Assembly: GCA_003116975.1 (NCBI GenBank)
Contig: BGKB01000011.1
Coordinates: 248,001 to 312,000, forward strand
Reading direction: 5' to 3'
From: Aurantiochytrium sp. KH105
Lineage: Eukaryota; Sar; Bigyra; Thraustochytrida; Thraustochytriidae
Length of the DNA stretch: 64,000 bases
Part shown: one piece after another, positions 40,256-52,000 of the stretch
Numbering within the stretch: the stretch's first letter is position 1
Layout: every line of letters begins with the position of its first letter
Position numbers and translations under genes: made by a program
Notes under the pieces: model-generated
What the model was told of the DNA's origin: nothing
Seen by the model: only the letters and a program-made list of their open reading frames with translations
Databases searched by the model: none

Positions 40256-40578
40256 CGCCTTCACCAAAAAGTTGACGAGTTACTTACCAACCAACCAACC
40301 GATCAATCAACCAGCCACCCGACCCATTTCGATGTTTGCCTATCATTACTACCTTTCATTTCCAATAAAAATGCAACGCACCATTTGACTTTCCAAAAAG
40401 ATGCACAGAAGAAGACTCGCGAAGAAGGAATACATTGCCACTCGCCTCATCACCAATGGATGAACAGACAAAGAGGCCATGCTTTGCAAAGTCATTCTTT
40501 TCCTTTTCCTTTTTTCTTGCTGCCTTTCTCCTCGCACTTTTCCATCCATTTTAAAAACTGATCGTTCTCCGATGATCC
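40256..40578. other. Convergent 3' intergenic region
   Basis: 323 bp holding the NUP62 3' UTR and that of the MFSD5-like gene; CCAACCAACCAA repeats near 40288-40316. No gene seen. Confidence 0.5.
40364..40369 (+). terminator. Candidate polyadenylation signal for NUP62
   Basis: Perfect AATAAA 109 nt past the NUP62 stop. Position is reasonable; function unproven. Confidence 0.5.
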
Positions 40579-41988
40579 TCACTTTGGCTTGTTTTCGAGC
40601 ACAGAGCCCAGCAAAAGGAGACCGAAGCATCCCAGGGTGAGGACAGCCGTCAACATCTGAAAAACAGTCCAGAGCGGATACACAGAGGACAGATGAACGC
40701 CAATCCAAACCGCGAGATTGAGCGGAATTCGCATTGTCGCCACCACCGAGGCCATGGCACTCGGATCGATAAGTCGTGCTCGCAACGTGGAGGCCCACGG
40801 CTCAAAGGCTCCACAACACAGCTCAAAAACGCAAAAGGCTCCCAAAAGAAGGTCATGAGGCATACCTGGAAATGCAGAGGGAAACCAAGAGACGATCATG
40901 TCTTCTTTTTTCGAGCTTCTCTCTAGCACAGCGCTTGCAACAAGTAAACTCAGGCCAGAGAAGACGAGCAAGGCGACGCCAATTGCCACCAGCCCAGTGG
41001 TCTCGCGCACCATTTCGAAAACGAGCCCTCCGAGCGAAAGCGCCACCATGAGTGAGGAAAAAAGCAATTCCGTAGGAGGTCTCGCCGCATCTGCAGCGGT
41101 GGCAAGGTGTAGGAATGAGGGCACCCACATGACCACAAACGTGTACATGGCACCCTCGAAGCACGCCTGTATGAGGCAAAGCATCCAAACAGCCGGGGCA
41201 GCAGAAAGGATAGAACCTCCTTGCCCTTGCGCAGATTCATGAGCCGAACCATAGTTTTCAGGCCAGCGTATCGCAACGATGACGCCCACGACTGCCGAGA
41301 GCGCAAGGGCCAGCTGGAACGGTCCAATCTCGCCAGCGACACCATGTGCGGCCCGGGCGAGAACGCCTGCCAAGACAGCGGAAAGACCATTAATGATTGA
41401 GTTGTATGCGAACATACGTTCAAGTGCCTCTGCCGGTAGGCCGCGCGCGCTGTGCTCTGCAACAACCCAGCTTTCAAAGGTCGAAAAGAGAAGTGCTGTT
41501 GAAATTCCGCCGAGCACTCGGCCTACGAGGAGAACATCCATGCGAGGAACATGTTCAAGGGCTTGAATTGTGATTTCCAGAGCACAGTACATGAGAATGC
41601 CGCGTTTTCGACCGTACAAGTCGACGTAGCCTCCCACAAAAGCGCTCGCAACAGCAGACGTCAAGAAACCTGTGAGAAACAGCTTCGAGACATCAAATCC
41701 GTACGAGTCATAAAGCGTATACATGTTTGTTCCCTGGAGCCAATCGGCGAGTCGAACAACGCCATTGACCACCAGGAACTCGATATGTAGGGCGTCGAGA
41801 CGTGGCGTTCCTTGCGTGGGCCCGCCGGCGTCAGTGTCTTTGTCAGCGTCGACCTTGACCTCATCTCGATTACTGCTTCTGCCCGACACCGCACTAACAA
41901 GGTTCACTGTCTGCACGCGCCGTAGAGAAGCAGCGGTGGCTACCACCAGGAGGCCACCTAGCCAGCGCCATGCGTGCGCTTCCTCCAT
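40579..41988 (-). CDS. MFSD5: Major facilitator superfamily transporter, MFSD5 (MOT2)-like
   Basis: 469 aa with about 12 hydrophobic segments. Signature points match the molybdate-anion transporter family: ADWLQGTNMYTLYDSYGF near the start of TM1, DLYGRKRGIL as the MFS loop-2/3 motif, and LVGRVLGGISTALLFSTFESWVV. The MFSD5/MOT2 family imports molybdate in algae and animals; molybdate transport is therefore the first hypothesis. The N-terminal ~70 residues hold one extra hydrophobic stretch and a polar linker. ATG at 41988 (in CCTCCATAATGG, reverse complement) is confirmed. Confidence 0.85.
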   Translation of the reverse strand: MEEAHAWRWLGGLLVVATAASLRRVQTVNLVSAVSGRSSNRDEVKVDADKDTDAGGPTQGTPRLDALHIEFLVVNGVVRLADWLQGTNMYTLYDSYGFDVSKLFLTGFLTSAVASAFVGGYVDLYGRKRGILMYCALEITIQALEHVPRMDVLLVGRVLGGISTALLFSTFESWVVAEHSARGLPAEALERMFAYNSIINGLSAVLAGVLARAAHGVAGEIGPFQLALALSAVVGVIVAIRWPENYGSAHESAQGQGGSILSAAPAVWMLCLIQACFEGAMYTFVVMWVPSFLHLATAADAARPPTELLFSSLMVALSLGGLVFEMVRETTGLVAIGVALLVFSGLSLLVASAVLERSSKKEDMIVSWFPSAFPGMPHDLLLGAFCVFELCCGAFEPWASTLRARLIDPSAMASVVATMRIPLNLAVWIGVHLSSVYPLWTVFQMLTAVLTLGCFGLLLLGSVLENKPK

Positions 41989-42361
41989 AATGGCGAAGCC
42001 TTTTGCGAACTTGGGGTGCCCTGCGCCTGCGCTTGCATAGGAGTCATTGTGGCTGAAGAAAAAGGAGTCAACGGTCCCAAAATCCCAAAATCAATCAACT
42101 GGAATGCGCAAATGCGCAATTCTTTTTCTTTCTTTCCTTCTTTTGACCATCAACTTATCGACCGAACAAGAGAAGGCATCATGCGAGAACCACCACTTGA
42201 CCGCGGCGTTGCGCACTTTTGTGATGGATGATGAGTTCGGTGTCGTCACTCACAGTCAATTCAAGGCGAGCGCAGGTGAGCAAGAAATGTGAAGAGTACG
42301 GAGGGAATACGTCACAAAAGTTTCGAAGTGCTACATAGATAGATGCAGAGGAGCTAGCTAG
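41989..42361. promoter_or_regulatory. Intergenic region between CCR4 and MFSD5-like genes (tandem -)
   Basis: 373 bp with the MFSD5 promoter and the CCR4 3' UTR; GCTA repeats occur next to the CCR4 stop (42351-42364). No gene seen. Confidence 0.5.
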
Positions 42362-44437
42362 CTAGTAGTGGTACGAGTTATGCTGCGAGAGCGGATGCAG
42401 TCCCGGAGAATTGCTGCGTCCGTCACCCGGATGCATATGGTGATGGTGGAGATGGTGGTGGCTAGCATGCTGCTGATGTTGCTGATGCTGCTGGTATTGC
42501 TGCGAGAGCATGGCTGGATTGGGAGAGTGCATTTGTGCCTTGTTCAAAGATCGCATGTGGTAGTGCACCGGGTCGTACATGGATGAGGCCATGCTGAGCG
42601 CAGGAGACAGCGAAGGCGAAGGTGGCGAGGGTGTCACGGGCCGGCTCCGCACGCGGTCCTGCGGTACTAGGTTGAGCTCCACGCAGAGTGACACATGGTC
42701 CGAAGGAAAGCACGTGTTTGGAATGTGCGTGTCCTCCTCGCCACGCAAGGTTTTGCGATCTGGGATCTTGAGAATGGAGAGCGGGACCAAGCTACCAGCA
42801 GAAACGTAAATGTAATCGAGACAGCCACTAAAGTGCGCCGTGTAGTTGGTCGTTTCCGGGTTCTGGCCCAAGACCATCTCGTAAGCGCTGGCGAGGTCAA
42901 GGTTGTGGTTGACCTGCGCGAGCCCCGGCAGAATATTCATCGGATCGTTGGCCATGTCGGGATGGTTGGGATCGACTGCGTCTTGGCTCAGATACCGCAC
43001 CACGGAGCTGTCGGGCGTCGAGTTGAGATCGCCGCAGATGATGAGCGAGGTGTGATGCTGCTGCTGGGAAAGCAAATGGTTGATCTCCTGCATGAGCGAA
43101 ACGGTCTGGAAGAACTTGACATCGCTGTACTCTGGGTCCCAAAAGATGTGGGTGGCCACGACGCAAACGCGCTGCGGTCCGACCTGGCGCGCAGCCTGGC
43201 CCTGGGGCGTGTTGGGGTCAAATCCGTCTGGGATGGTCTCGAAAATGGCAATCTGCGCCACGTTATCCCGGCACAGGCGGCTGAGGATCCGCTTAGTGCG
43301 GCTCTGGTTTTCAGACTGAGAGAGCTCTGGGCGGTGGAATCCACCGGCAGCTGCGTGGCTCATTGCGATGGCATTGTACTCGACCGCACGCTGGCTGACC
43401 AGATGCAAGCGACTCCGCTTGTACAGAATGGCGCAACCGTCGATCTTGCCCTTGCGGCCCATGGCCTCGCGCGTCTTGGCCTTGATGATACCTTGGTAGC
43501 CGTTTTTGGCCAGCTCGGGGACAATGTAGTTATCAAAGTGGTCGAGCTGCATTTCCTGCAGACAAATGACATCGGCGGCGTGCTGCCGCAGCTCCTGCAA
43601 GATGAGTTGCTTGCGGTAGCCCCAGCTCAGCGCCCACATGGGGCAGTATGAATACAGCTGTTTGGTCGCATAGACTTCGGCGAGCAGGTTGTATGTCATG
43701 ACGCGCAGCACCGCGCCGCCGCCCTCCTGCTTGAGATAGTTGACAATGCTCTGGCGCTGCCGCACGGGCTGAGATAACAAAAGTTCACGGTCGCAAAGGC
43801 GTGGGTTTTCGGTGGGGATGCCAATCACCACTGCAGTCTCCCGCGACTGCGACGTCGACACGCGGCCGTCCTCTGCGACCAGCGCACGGCACTCGACCCG
43901 CAAAAAATGACCCACGTCCTCGCGTCTCGGCATGTACACCTTTTGGGACCCGACATCGATCCACGACTCGTCCTCCTCGAACTGCCGCACGCGCCATGCC
44001 TTTCCCCTGATGAGTGCCCGTTCGCTATCTTCGCTATCCTTGCCGCCGTTGGTGGTCTCTGCGGGCGCTGGCAAGAGCATGTCCTCCTGCACGGCGGGTC
44101 GAGCCCCGCCCTGCGCCTTGACGTCTGCGAGGAGGCACGCACCCGAGCAATACCTCCGACCTGTGAGCAGCGATTGCATGCGCGCGGTTTCCCGCGGGGT
44201 TGGGCACTTTGCGTACTCGCAATTGCGCCTCGTTCGTGACCGCGACCACTTGAACTCGATCCTGCGCGTCGACGGCGTCAGCACGCCGCCGTCCACGCCT
44301 CGCAGCAACGTATGCGCTGCGAGCTGGACATTTTCGATCGGCTGATCCAGCCGCACCGTCAGCCTCTCTGAGGCGTCGCCCGTCGTCTTGATTGGCGTCG
44401 GCGGCGTCGCCCTGCGCAATGGTGATGGCGAGGCCAT
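42362..44437 (-). CDS. CCR4: CCR4-type poly(A)-deadenylase (EEP nuclease), plant-like architecture
   Basis: 691 aa. The endonuclease/exonuclease/phosphatase domain covers about 240-605. It has RVMTYNLLAEVYA, SWGYRKQLILQEL, CLQEMQLDHF (catalytic E295), then LIICGDLNSTPDSS and FPSDHVSLCVEL (catalytic Asp/His). These are typical of CCR4/CNOT6 deadenylases, which shorten mRNA poly(A) tails. The N-terminus lacks leucine-rich repeats. It instead has a Cys-containing segment (CEYAKCP...YCSGACLLADV, about 70-110), as in plant CCR4 proteins. The C-terminal ~90 residues are rich in His and Gln. The start is preceded by an in-frame CAG tract (see repeat). Confidence 0.9.
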   Translation of the reverse strand: MASPSPLRRATPPTPIKTTGDASERLTVRLDQPIENVQLAAHTLLRGVDGGVLTPSTRRIEFKWSRSRTRRNCEYAKCPTPRETARMQSLLTGRRYCSGACLLADVKAQGGARPAVQEDMLLPAPAETTNGGKDSEDSERALIRGKAWRVRQFEEDESWIDVGSQKVYMPRREDVGHFLRVECRALVAEDGRVSTSQSRETAVVIGIPTENPRLCDRELLLSQPVRQRQSIVNYLKQEGGGAVLRVMTYNLLAEVYATKQLYSYCPMWALSWGYRKQLILQELRQHAADVICLQEMQLDHFDNYIVPELAKNGYQGIIKAKTREAMGRKGKIDGCAILYKRSRLHLVSQRAVEYNAIAMSHAAAGGFHRPELSQSENQSRTKRILSRLCRDNVAQIAIFETIPDGFDPNTPQGQAARQVGPQRVCVVATHIFWDPEYSDVKFFQTVSLMQEINHLLSQQQHHTSLIICGDLNSTPDSSVVRYLSQDAVDPNHPDMANDPMNILPGLAQVNHNLDLASAYEMVLGQNPETTNYTAHFSGCLDYIYVSAGSLVPLSILKIPDRKTLRGEEDTHIPNTCFPSDHVSLCVELNLVPQDRVRSRPVTPSPPSPSLSPALSMASSMYDPVHYHMRSLNKAQMHSPNPAMLSQQYQQHQQHQQHASHHHLHHHHMHPGDGRSNSPGLHPLSQHNSYHY

Positions 44438-44463
44438 CTTTATGGCCTCTCTCTCCGCCTGCC

Positions 44464-44479
<16 letters not shown>

Positions 44480-44530
<51 letters not shown>
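44480..44530 (-). repeat. (CAG)17 repeat in frame just upstream of the CCR4 ATG
   Basis: Seventeen uninterrupted CTG on the plus strand (CAG on the gene strand) lie 43-93 nt upstream of the CCR4 start. With flanking CAA/CAG units they form a poly-Gln frame in register with CCR4. A TAG at 44531-44533 immediately precedes it, and no ATG lies between, so it is most simply 5' UTR. Confidence 0.9.
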
Positions 44531-44532
<2 letters not shown>

Positions 44533-44533
44533 A

Positions 44534-46085
44534 CGGCGGCGGGCGAGCTTGCTGCTCTCGTGCTTCAAGCCCAGGTCCAGCTAGATCCCAGCGGGCTTCA
44601 GATCCTGCTATGATCGCTCCTGCTGCTGCTTTCTCCTGCTGCTTTCTCCTGCGTGCGTGCTCGCTCGCGCGCTGCTCGTGCGCAGCGCGCGCCCTCCGCC
44701 GCGGCCTCGCGCGCGCGCGCCCTGCCGCTGGCGCTCTTCGCCGGCGCGCTCCCCTCGCTGGCTCGCCCGATGATGACGATCTCTCGATCAATCCCGCGCT
44801 CGACCAACCGACCGCGCCGTCTCCGGCTGGCGGGCCGGCCGGCCGGCCGCTCGCTCGCTCGCGCGCCGCGCTTCGCCGCGCCGCGCGCAGGCCGGGCTCT
44901 CCCGCCGCCGCCTCGCCGCGCCCTGCGCCGCCGCCGCCGCCGCTGCCGCTCTGCTTGCTCTGCTTGCTCTGCTTTTTCTGCTGCGCCGCGCCTTCTCGCT
45001 GCCCGCTCCGTGCTCCTTGCCTGCCTGCTGCCGCCGAGACTGCCCGCTGCCGCCGCCGCCGCCGCCGCCCCATGCGCGCGCAGCCCCGCCGCCGAGCCGC
45101 GCCGCTTTTCCCGCGCGCGGCCTCTCTCTCGCTGCCCCGCGGCCGCGCTGCTGCCCTCGCGCGGCGTCTGCTCTGCCCTGCTCTGCTCGCTCTGCTTGCG
45201 CTGCTCGCTCTGCTTGCGCTGCCGCTCTGCGTGCTCGCGGCTCGCCTCGCTTCGACGCCGGCGAGGAGAGGACGGGGAGGAGAGGGAGGGAGGGAGGAGG
45301 GAAAAGGAGGGAAGCAAGGAGGCAGCCGGAGGGAGGGAGGGAGGGAGGGGAAAAAGGGGACGCGCGGATCCGTCCTGGCGCGTTGCGTTGCGTTGCGTTG
45401 AGTTGAGTTGAGTTGAGTTGAGGTGAGTTGCGCGGAGCTGGGCTGGGCTGGGTTGAGGTGAGTTGCCTTGGGTGGGATGGAGAGGACATGATGACTTGAA
45501 CACATGATGACTTGAGCTGAGGTGCGGTTGACTTGCGTTGACTTGCGTTGAAGTGAGCTGCGTTGAGCCTTATTGGGAGTCGAAGCGGGTCGAAAGGAGC
45601 TGCCTGTGAGTCGAGGGGAGATGGAGAGGTATACCATTGATTTGGATTGACATGAGATTGCAGACGGCTGACATTGGCAGGCGAACAACTAAATTGAAGA
45701 TACAGGATCTGCATCTTGTAGGAGAAGCAACTTATCTGCAAGGGCTACCTAGCTAGAGAGAGCTGTAAGCAAATTTCTTCTTGGCGAGAAAGGCCCGAAA
45801 ACAACCATGCCACGCTCTAATACGGTTCTTCTCTACAACATGCTCTTATTACCAACGTTTGACAACAGTCATCTCCATAACCTAACCAAAAAAACGTCTT
45901 CGTATAACACACTTTACCCGGGCAGGCAAAAAAAAGAGAGGAACGGTAGGAAGAAGAAAATTACAGACAATCAATCCACAACTGTTAGATCTTTGAGAAC
46001 AGATGGAATTGGCCTATTCATTACTTTAAGATTTTCATTGTGGCCAGATCGCGAACAACTACAGACGATAGATTCCCACGCCAGC
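44534..46085. promoter_or_regulatory. GC-rich intergenic region upstream of CCR4, downstream of ABCA
   Basis: About 1.55 kb with very high GC, CGCG runs and frames of Arg/Ala/Pro on all strands. None is credible as a gene. It has GGGA repeats (45275-45355) and a pentanucleotide block (45380-45570). The region 45640-46085 is AT-richer and probably holds the ABCA 3' UTR. Confidence 0.55.
45380..45570. repeat. Degenerate TTGAG/TTGCG pentanucleotide repeat
   Basis: Starts as four GTTGC then five or so GTTGA units at 45381-45420, then decays to GAGGTGAGTTG, GGCTGGGCTGG and GACTTGCGTTG variants. It remains G-rich on the plus strand. Confidence 0.85.
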
Positions 46086-49000
46086 TTACTTCTCAGCTTC
46101 GACTTCAACCTTGACGCCGCGAGCCACACCAGACTCTTCCTCCTGCTGACTTGCAAATAGGTTGAAAATGCTCTCGAGTGAGACTTGCGAGACAGCGTAA
46201 TCCTGGATGTGAAGATCCGCCTTGTTCTTCTCCACAAAGGCGAAGACGGAGGCAATGCCAATGTCAGGAAGACTAAAGCGCAACGAGAGATCATGCCGCT
46301 CGACAATCATGGCTCCAGGAAATGCCTTGGTAATAGCATCAAAGGCGCTTGACTTGGCGTCCTCGATGAGCCACCATTCTACCAGCGCCTCGCACGACAC
46401 ACTGTGACTCTCATCAAGCTGGTGGCAGAGTGCCCACGCCGCGTCGTCGCGGCCTAGAATAAGGTCGGCACGCGCGGGTTGCCCGAGAACATCGAGGGCG
46501 CCCGCTTCGATATCGTCCCAAGTCACGCGATCCGGCAGATCGCTGTCGACCAAGAGCTTTTGGCAATCGGCGCGGGCAGGGGGCTCGAGCGTTGCCTCGA
46601 GGAGAAGACCGTCGCCGAAACGGTTCTTGAGATGCTGGGCGGAACCAATGCACCGAAAGCGTCCGCCCACCATGATGCCTAGACGCGTGGAAAGCGCTTC
46701 GACCTCCTCCATCGAGTGACTCGTCAACACCAAGGTCGTCTTGTGACCAAGCAGACCGTCGCGCACATCATCCAGGACGTCCCAGATGAATCGCTTGGAT
46801 ACGGCGTCTACACCTGTGGTGGGCTCATCGAGGAAAATCACGCGAGGCGCGCCAATGAGCGCAATCGCCAAGCTCAGCTTGCGCTTGGTTCCACCAGAGA
46901 GACCGCGCGTCAGCTTGTGCTCAAAGGGCTCCAGAGTCAAGGTGTGCAAGAGGCGATTGATGTTTGCCTTGAGACGAGCCCCAGAAAGGCCCTTGATGCG
47001 GCCAAAGAGCTCGAGATGTTCGCGTACCGTTAGCAAGTCCAAAAGTGCGTCAAATTGAGGACAGTAGCCAATGAGTCTGTGCACGTCACGCGGGCTAGAG
47101 GCGATAGAGAAACCGCCAATGGAAGCTGAGCCTGATGACACAGGCAGTTCGCCAGTCAACATTTTCAGCGTGGTCGTCTTGCCAGCACCATTCACACCGA
47201 GAAGGCCAAAGGTTTCGCCGGCCTTGATGCCCAGCGTCAATCCTCGCACAGCCACCTTGCCGGTACCGTACACCTTGGCGATATCCTTGATCACGACTGC
47301 GTCGCCCTCGGCCCCTCCGCTGTGCACTCGCTCTGTCTCAGCTGCCACATCCTCATCAATGGGGTCGTACAGGCCGGCATCGGTCGAGACGTCTGCCGGG
47401 TTTCTAAAACGGCGCAACCTCTTGAGAAGCTTGGGCGCTCGAGAAGAAAAATCGAGCGATTCCCGAACGGACGGGTAGGCTCGGAGATATTCAATAAGAA
47501 GAACCGCCCCCAGAAAGACGGCAGCCTCAACATAGAGGTACGCGAGCGAGGCTCCAGCAATATTCATGTCGTACGGCGAGGGCAACACGTACGAGGGTCC
47601 CACAAAGGCAGAGAGCACATAGATGATACTCAGTTGGATGAGCGCGTCACCAAGGCAAAACCCGGGGAAAATGCGGTAAACCCACTTGAGACTGACATTT
47701 GCCTCGTTGACGGCATCATTGTCAATGGTTTCCATAACAAAGGAAGCGATCATGAGAATCAGACCCGTAATGAGGTTGATGAAAAGGGTCATGATCAGCG
47801 CCGTCGTGTGCGTCTTGAACAGGTTGCTCGTCAGGTAAGCAAAGGGAATGACAGCCATGCCGTACCCGAGAAAAAGGAGGACCACCGCAACAATCACGCC
47901 ATTATCAATGTACGTGCGAATGTCAAAAATGAAAATCAAAGCCACGGATCCAACGAGCGGAACAAGAAAGTTCAATAGATCAAAGGCGTACAGCGACAGC
48001 CAGTATGGGATGATTCCCGCTCCAGAGAGAAGTTGAGAAAGTTTCACATTGGCTGTTTCCTCGCGTTCCTGCACAATGTACGAAGCCACCGAGGCAGGCA
48101 CGAACGCAAAGGCGATGAGCGCGAAAATGGCTGCAGTGAAAGCCAAAAAACCCGAGATAACCGTCTGGAGCGACGAAGTAATGGGCAGTGGCTGGGTGTT
48201 GGTGCGGATAAATGGATTTGAAGCTGAAACGTTGAGCTCCTTCACCTTTTGCCGCAGCAGTGCAGAATGAATTGCGTTCGCAACGATGGGGGCGCCATGC
48301 CGTGCTGTCGAGTTCACGAGAGCCGTGTATCCATAGCGCCACGGTGCGGGCGGGCACCATTGCATGGTTCCATTGGAAAAGGAATCATCCGTCGCATTGT
48401 ACTGAAGCGGATCTAAATCCTCGGCTTCGCAATTACCGCCCGTGCGGCAGCCATCGTTACAAGCTGTGCCATTGCACTCAAAGAGAGCGACATCTTCAAA
48501 GGAAGTCACGTTGCCGAGTAGGGGAACATAAGCGTACTGGCCTTGCGTGAAATCCGACCTGCAGCCCACGGGAGCGCAGAGCGTGCCAATCACGAAAGAA
48601 ATTTGCGAAAGCAAACACGTGTCATTCGGATCCGTGCATTCCACAAGCTCGTTTTCGGCGTTGAATATATCCTGGACAACCTCTGTCAGCGCCGCAGCAA
48701 CCTCAGGGTCCTCGAGAATTTCTGTGAGGTTAAAATCATCTGAGAGAGACACGCCATCTGGCAGCACCTCGCTGAGAACCTCTGTCAGATTTGAGTTGCC
48801 CGGGTCCGACAGTGCAGCCAAAAATTCTCCCACAACGCCCGGGTTGTCTTCGATGATTGCCGTCAGATTGACTGCATCTGGGTTGATCGAAATGTTCACG
48901 AGATCTGAAAGAAGAAGAACTTGTTCTCCGTTGAGCTCCACTGTCGAAAGTCCTTCAAGCTGCACGAGATCGACGGTGACATCGCAGATTGCAGCAGTCT

Positions 49001-52000
49001 CCTCGCAGTCGTAACGGGTGCCGTTGGCGAGCGATTCATTAAAGCCAGGAAGAAGACTTTCCACCGCAGCCGTATATGCAGCTGGATCGCTCACGCATGA
49101 ATCAAAAACACAGACTTGCGCCGCGCCAGCATCTGCGGGCTCAAGCGCCACGAACGAGCAGGTGAAGAGCTCGTCATTACAGGTGACGTTCTGCGGATCG
49201 CTCGCATTCACAAGACTTGCCGTATCAAAGTCAACGCTTCCGCCGAGGCCATCCGTGAGATTGTTTGCGACGATCAAAACCTCGGTAAGGTTGCCTGTGA
49301 TGTTCACGACTTCACCGAGATTGTCTGAAATGGTGAATATCTCCGTGAGATTTAAGGTGAGCGACGAATTTTGGATAAGAGATACCAAGGCCTCGGTGAT
49401 CACCTCGTCAATTGTGGAAACGTAGCAATATCCCGTTGCAGGCAGACTCGAAAGTGTCGGGGCCGTTGTAGGAGCAGAGCTTGCGCTTGTGCCATCCCCG
49501 GGATCCGCGCCCGTGCCGCCAGCTCGCGTCTCATCGCAATAGACAACCTCGCTCCCTGAAGCTAGGTAGAGGTCAAATGTCTCTGGGTCGACCTTGTACG
49601 CGGTGAGCTCGTCCGTAATGCAATAGTCTTCCGCCGATGCTCGGCAGACACTGGTGTCAAAAGGGTTTGAAGGGCCCGAGTTACAAAGCGCCCCCTCGCA
49701 TGTAATCACCAATGTTGTTTCCAAAAGCTCTTCCAGCTGCTCCTCCAATTCTTCGGGGGAAGCGGACGTTGCCACGGTGACGCCAAATGCAGACCCAGAA
49801 GTGACAACCTGAGTGATAGCATCTGACTCGATGAGGTTTGAATAACAGCCCACCGGAATGCACGTGCGGGCACCCTGGAACTCGGCTTCGATATATGCGC
49901 ATGCAGATCCTTCTCTCGTGCACACTTCGCTCGTGTAGCTCGTAACAAGGCCGGTGTTGAGGTCACCTTCGAAATCAGCAACAAGGCAGCTGTATTCTAC
50001 TTCCGCTCGCATGGGCTGAAGGATAGCAGCAGAGTACAAAGATGCTCCGTTGCGGGAAACAGGGGCGTTTATCATTGACTCGGCCAAGTTTAGCACGCCC
50101 GTGCCATGGATGGACGACGGGTTATCGCTGCAATCCATTCTGGCGCACATTTCACTCGTGGGAAGCCCATTCACATAATCACGCTCAAAGATGGTCACGA
50201 CCTCGTCGTCGGGATACGGTTCGAGCGTGCGCGGCTCAAGCTCCCAGGAGGGAAAGTTTGCGGCCTGTGCCACACGGGCTGCACTTGCGCCACTGGTGTC
50301 AAACTCCATGACGGGCAAAGCTGCCTCAGAACTCGCAACGTTTGGATTGTAATCGTCTGTTGAGAGCGTATAGAGAGGATTGTCATTCCCGATGGGGGCC
50401 AACCGAAGAGCGATAAGGCCCACCGCGAAGAGAATGACGGGCAAAATAATGGAGCAACCAAACGAGCGCCAGTCCCGCCGGGCGTAGCGCATACGCTTGA
50501 CGAAAAGCGCTTTAAAGTGCTCGATGGACGAAGGCATCGGCGCATCATCTAGAACCCGAGTTCCGTCTGCTGGCACGATGCTGACGGTGGCTCGCGTCAT
50601 GTCGACGGACGTGTGCTTCGTTCCCGAGCCATCTTTTTCAAAGGTGGCATCGATCTCCTCGGGATCGGCTGACAACGCTGCGGCCCGGCCGACTTGGCGC
50701 TTCTGGTCGTCTGCGCGGGCGACCTGCAAAAAGACCTCCTCAAGCGTGGTCACCGAGACACCGTACTGTTCGATGGGAAGCGAACTGCTGTCGATTTCTT
50801 GAAAAAGGGCAGGAAACTTTCCGGCCGAGGCGGTCGGAAGCTGAAAGGTAACTTCGGTACCGACGTTGCTCGAGAGAACCGCCTGCGGTACATACTTGGT
50901 CACAATCATGCGGATTTGCTTCACGTTGGCAGCGTCTTGCGTCGGATCATCTTCGGCTTTCTTGACCATGGTCAAAACGTAGCCAGCGCCGAAGCGACGC
51001 TTGAGGAAGAGACTCGATCCGAGACACTTGAGCTTTCCCTCTGCCATGATAGCGATTTGATCTCCAAGAACGTCGGCCTCGTCCATAAAATGCGTCGTGA
51101 GCACGATGACTCGACCTTCCCGCGCATCCTGAAGAAGTTGCCAGATGAATCGTCGCGACCAAGGGTCAACGCCCGAGGTTGGTTCGTCCACAAACACAAC
51201 CTTAGAGTCGCCCAAGAGCGCAATGGCCACGGACAGTTTTCGTTTCATGCCACCGGAAAGCGCTTTGGTGCGCGTGTGCACCTTTTCCGTGAGCCCAACG
51301 TGATCAACGCTCGCTTTGATTGCTTCCTTGAGCGCGGTTCCAGACAAACCCTTAATACTTCCATAGAACCAAAGGTGCTCTTGGACAGTAAGTGTAGGAT
51401 AGAGCACATCGTGCTGTGGGCAAAAGCCAAGACTGCGACGGATTTGCGTCATGTCCGTGTCGATGGAGGCGCCTCCGATGAGGGCTTGGCCACCCGAACT
51501 TGGCAGCATGCCTGAAAGAATTTGAAGGGTCGTGGTCTTGCCTGCGCCGTTATGTCCGAGGAGTGCGAGGATCTCGCCTTCGTACATGTCGAGGGAGAGT
51601 CCATCAACGGCAGTTTTAGGTCCGGATGGCGTGGAAAACACCTTGCGCAGGTCACGGACCTGAACGCGTGGTCGGCGCATCTCCGCAGAGGAGGCGCGCG
51701 TCTCGATATTTTCAGCCACGTCCGGGGAAAACACTAAGGGGGCAAGAGACATCGATTCGTCCGGAGGCGAGACGCCAAACCTGCCACAAGAGAGGATGGA
51801 GACGGCCCAGCGAGTGGTGCTGATCCAGTACTTGGGCGTGAGGAAAAAGTACCACTTTCTCTGATGGCCGAACTCACGATAGGGAAACACGATACTGAGG
51901 TACGAGCCGATGAGGGTCCACAAGAAAATGTCAAAGATGATCATGCCAAGCCCTTGGCCGACCGTGAAGCCAGCCGCAGTCTCGCCGAGCGTGGTTGCAC

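Noticed and set aside
42695..43651. 318-codon plus-strand frame
   Set aside because: Antisense to the CCR4 nuclease domain.
45380..45430. Possible telomere
   Set aside because: The repeat is short, degenerate and flanked by unique sequence with genes on both sides, so this is not a chromosome end.
44388..45741. Frames of 240-390 codons on both strands in the GC-rich spacer
   Set aside because: Their products are Arg/Ala/Pro/Ser low complexity, overlap each other on both strands and have no motif.
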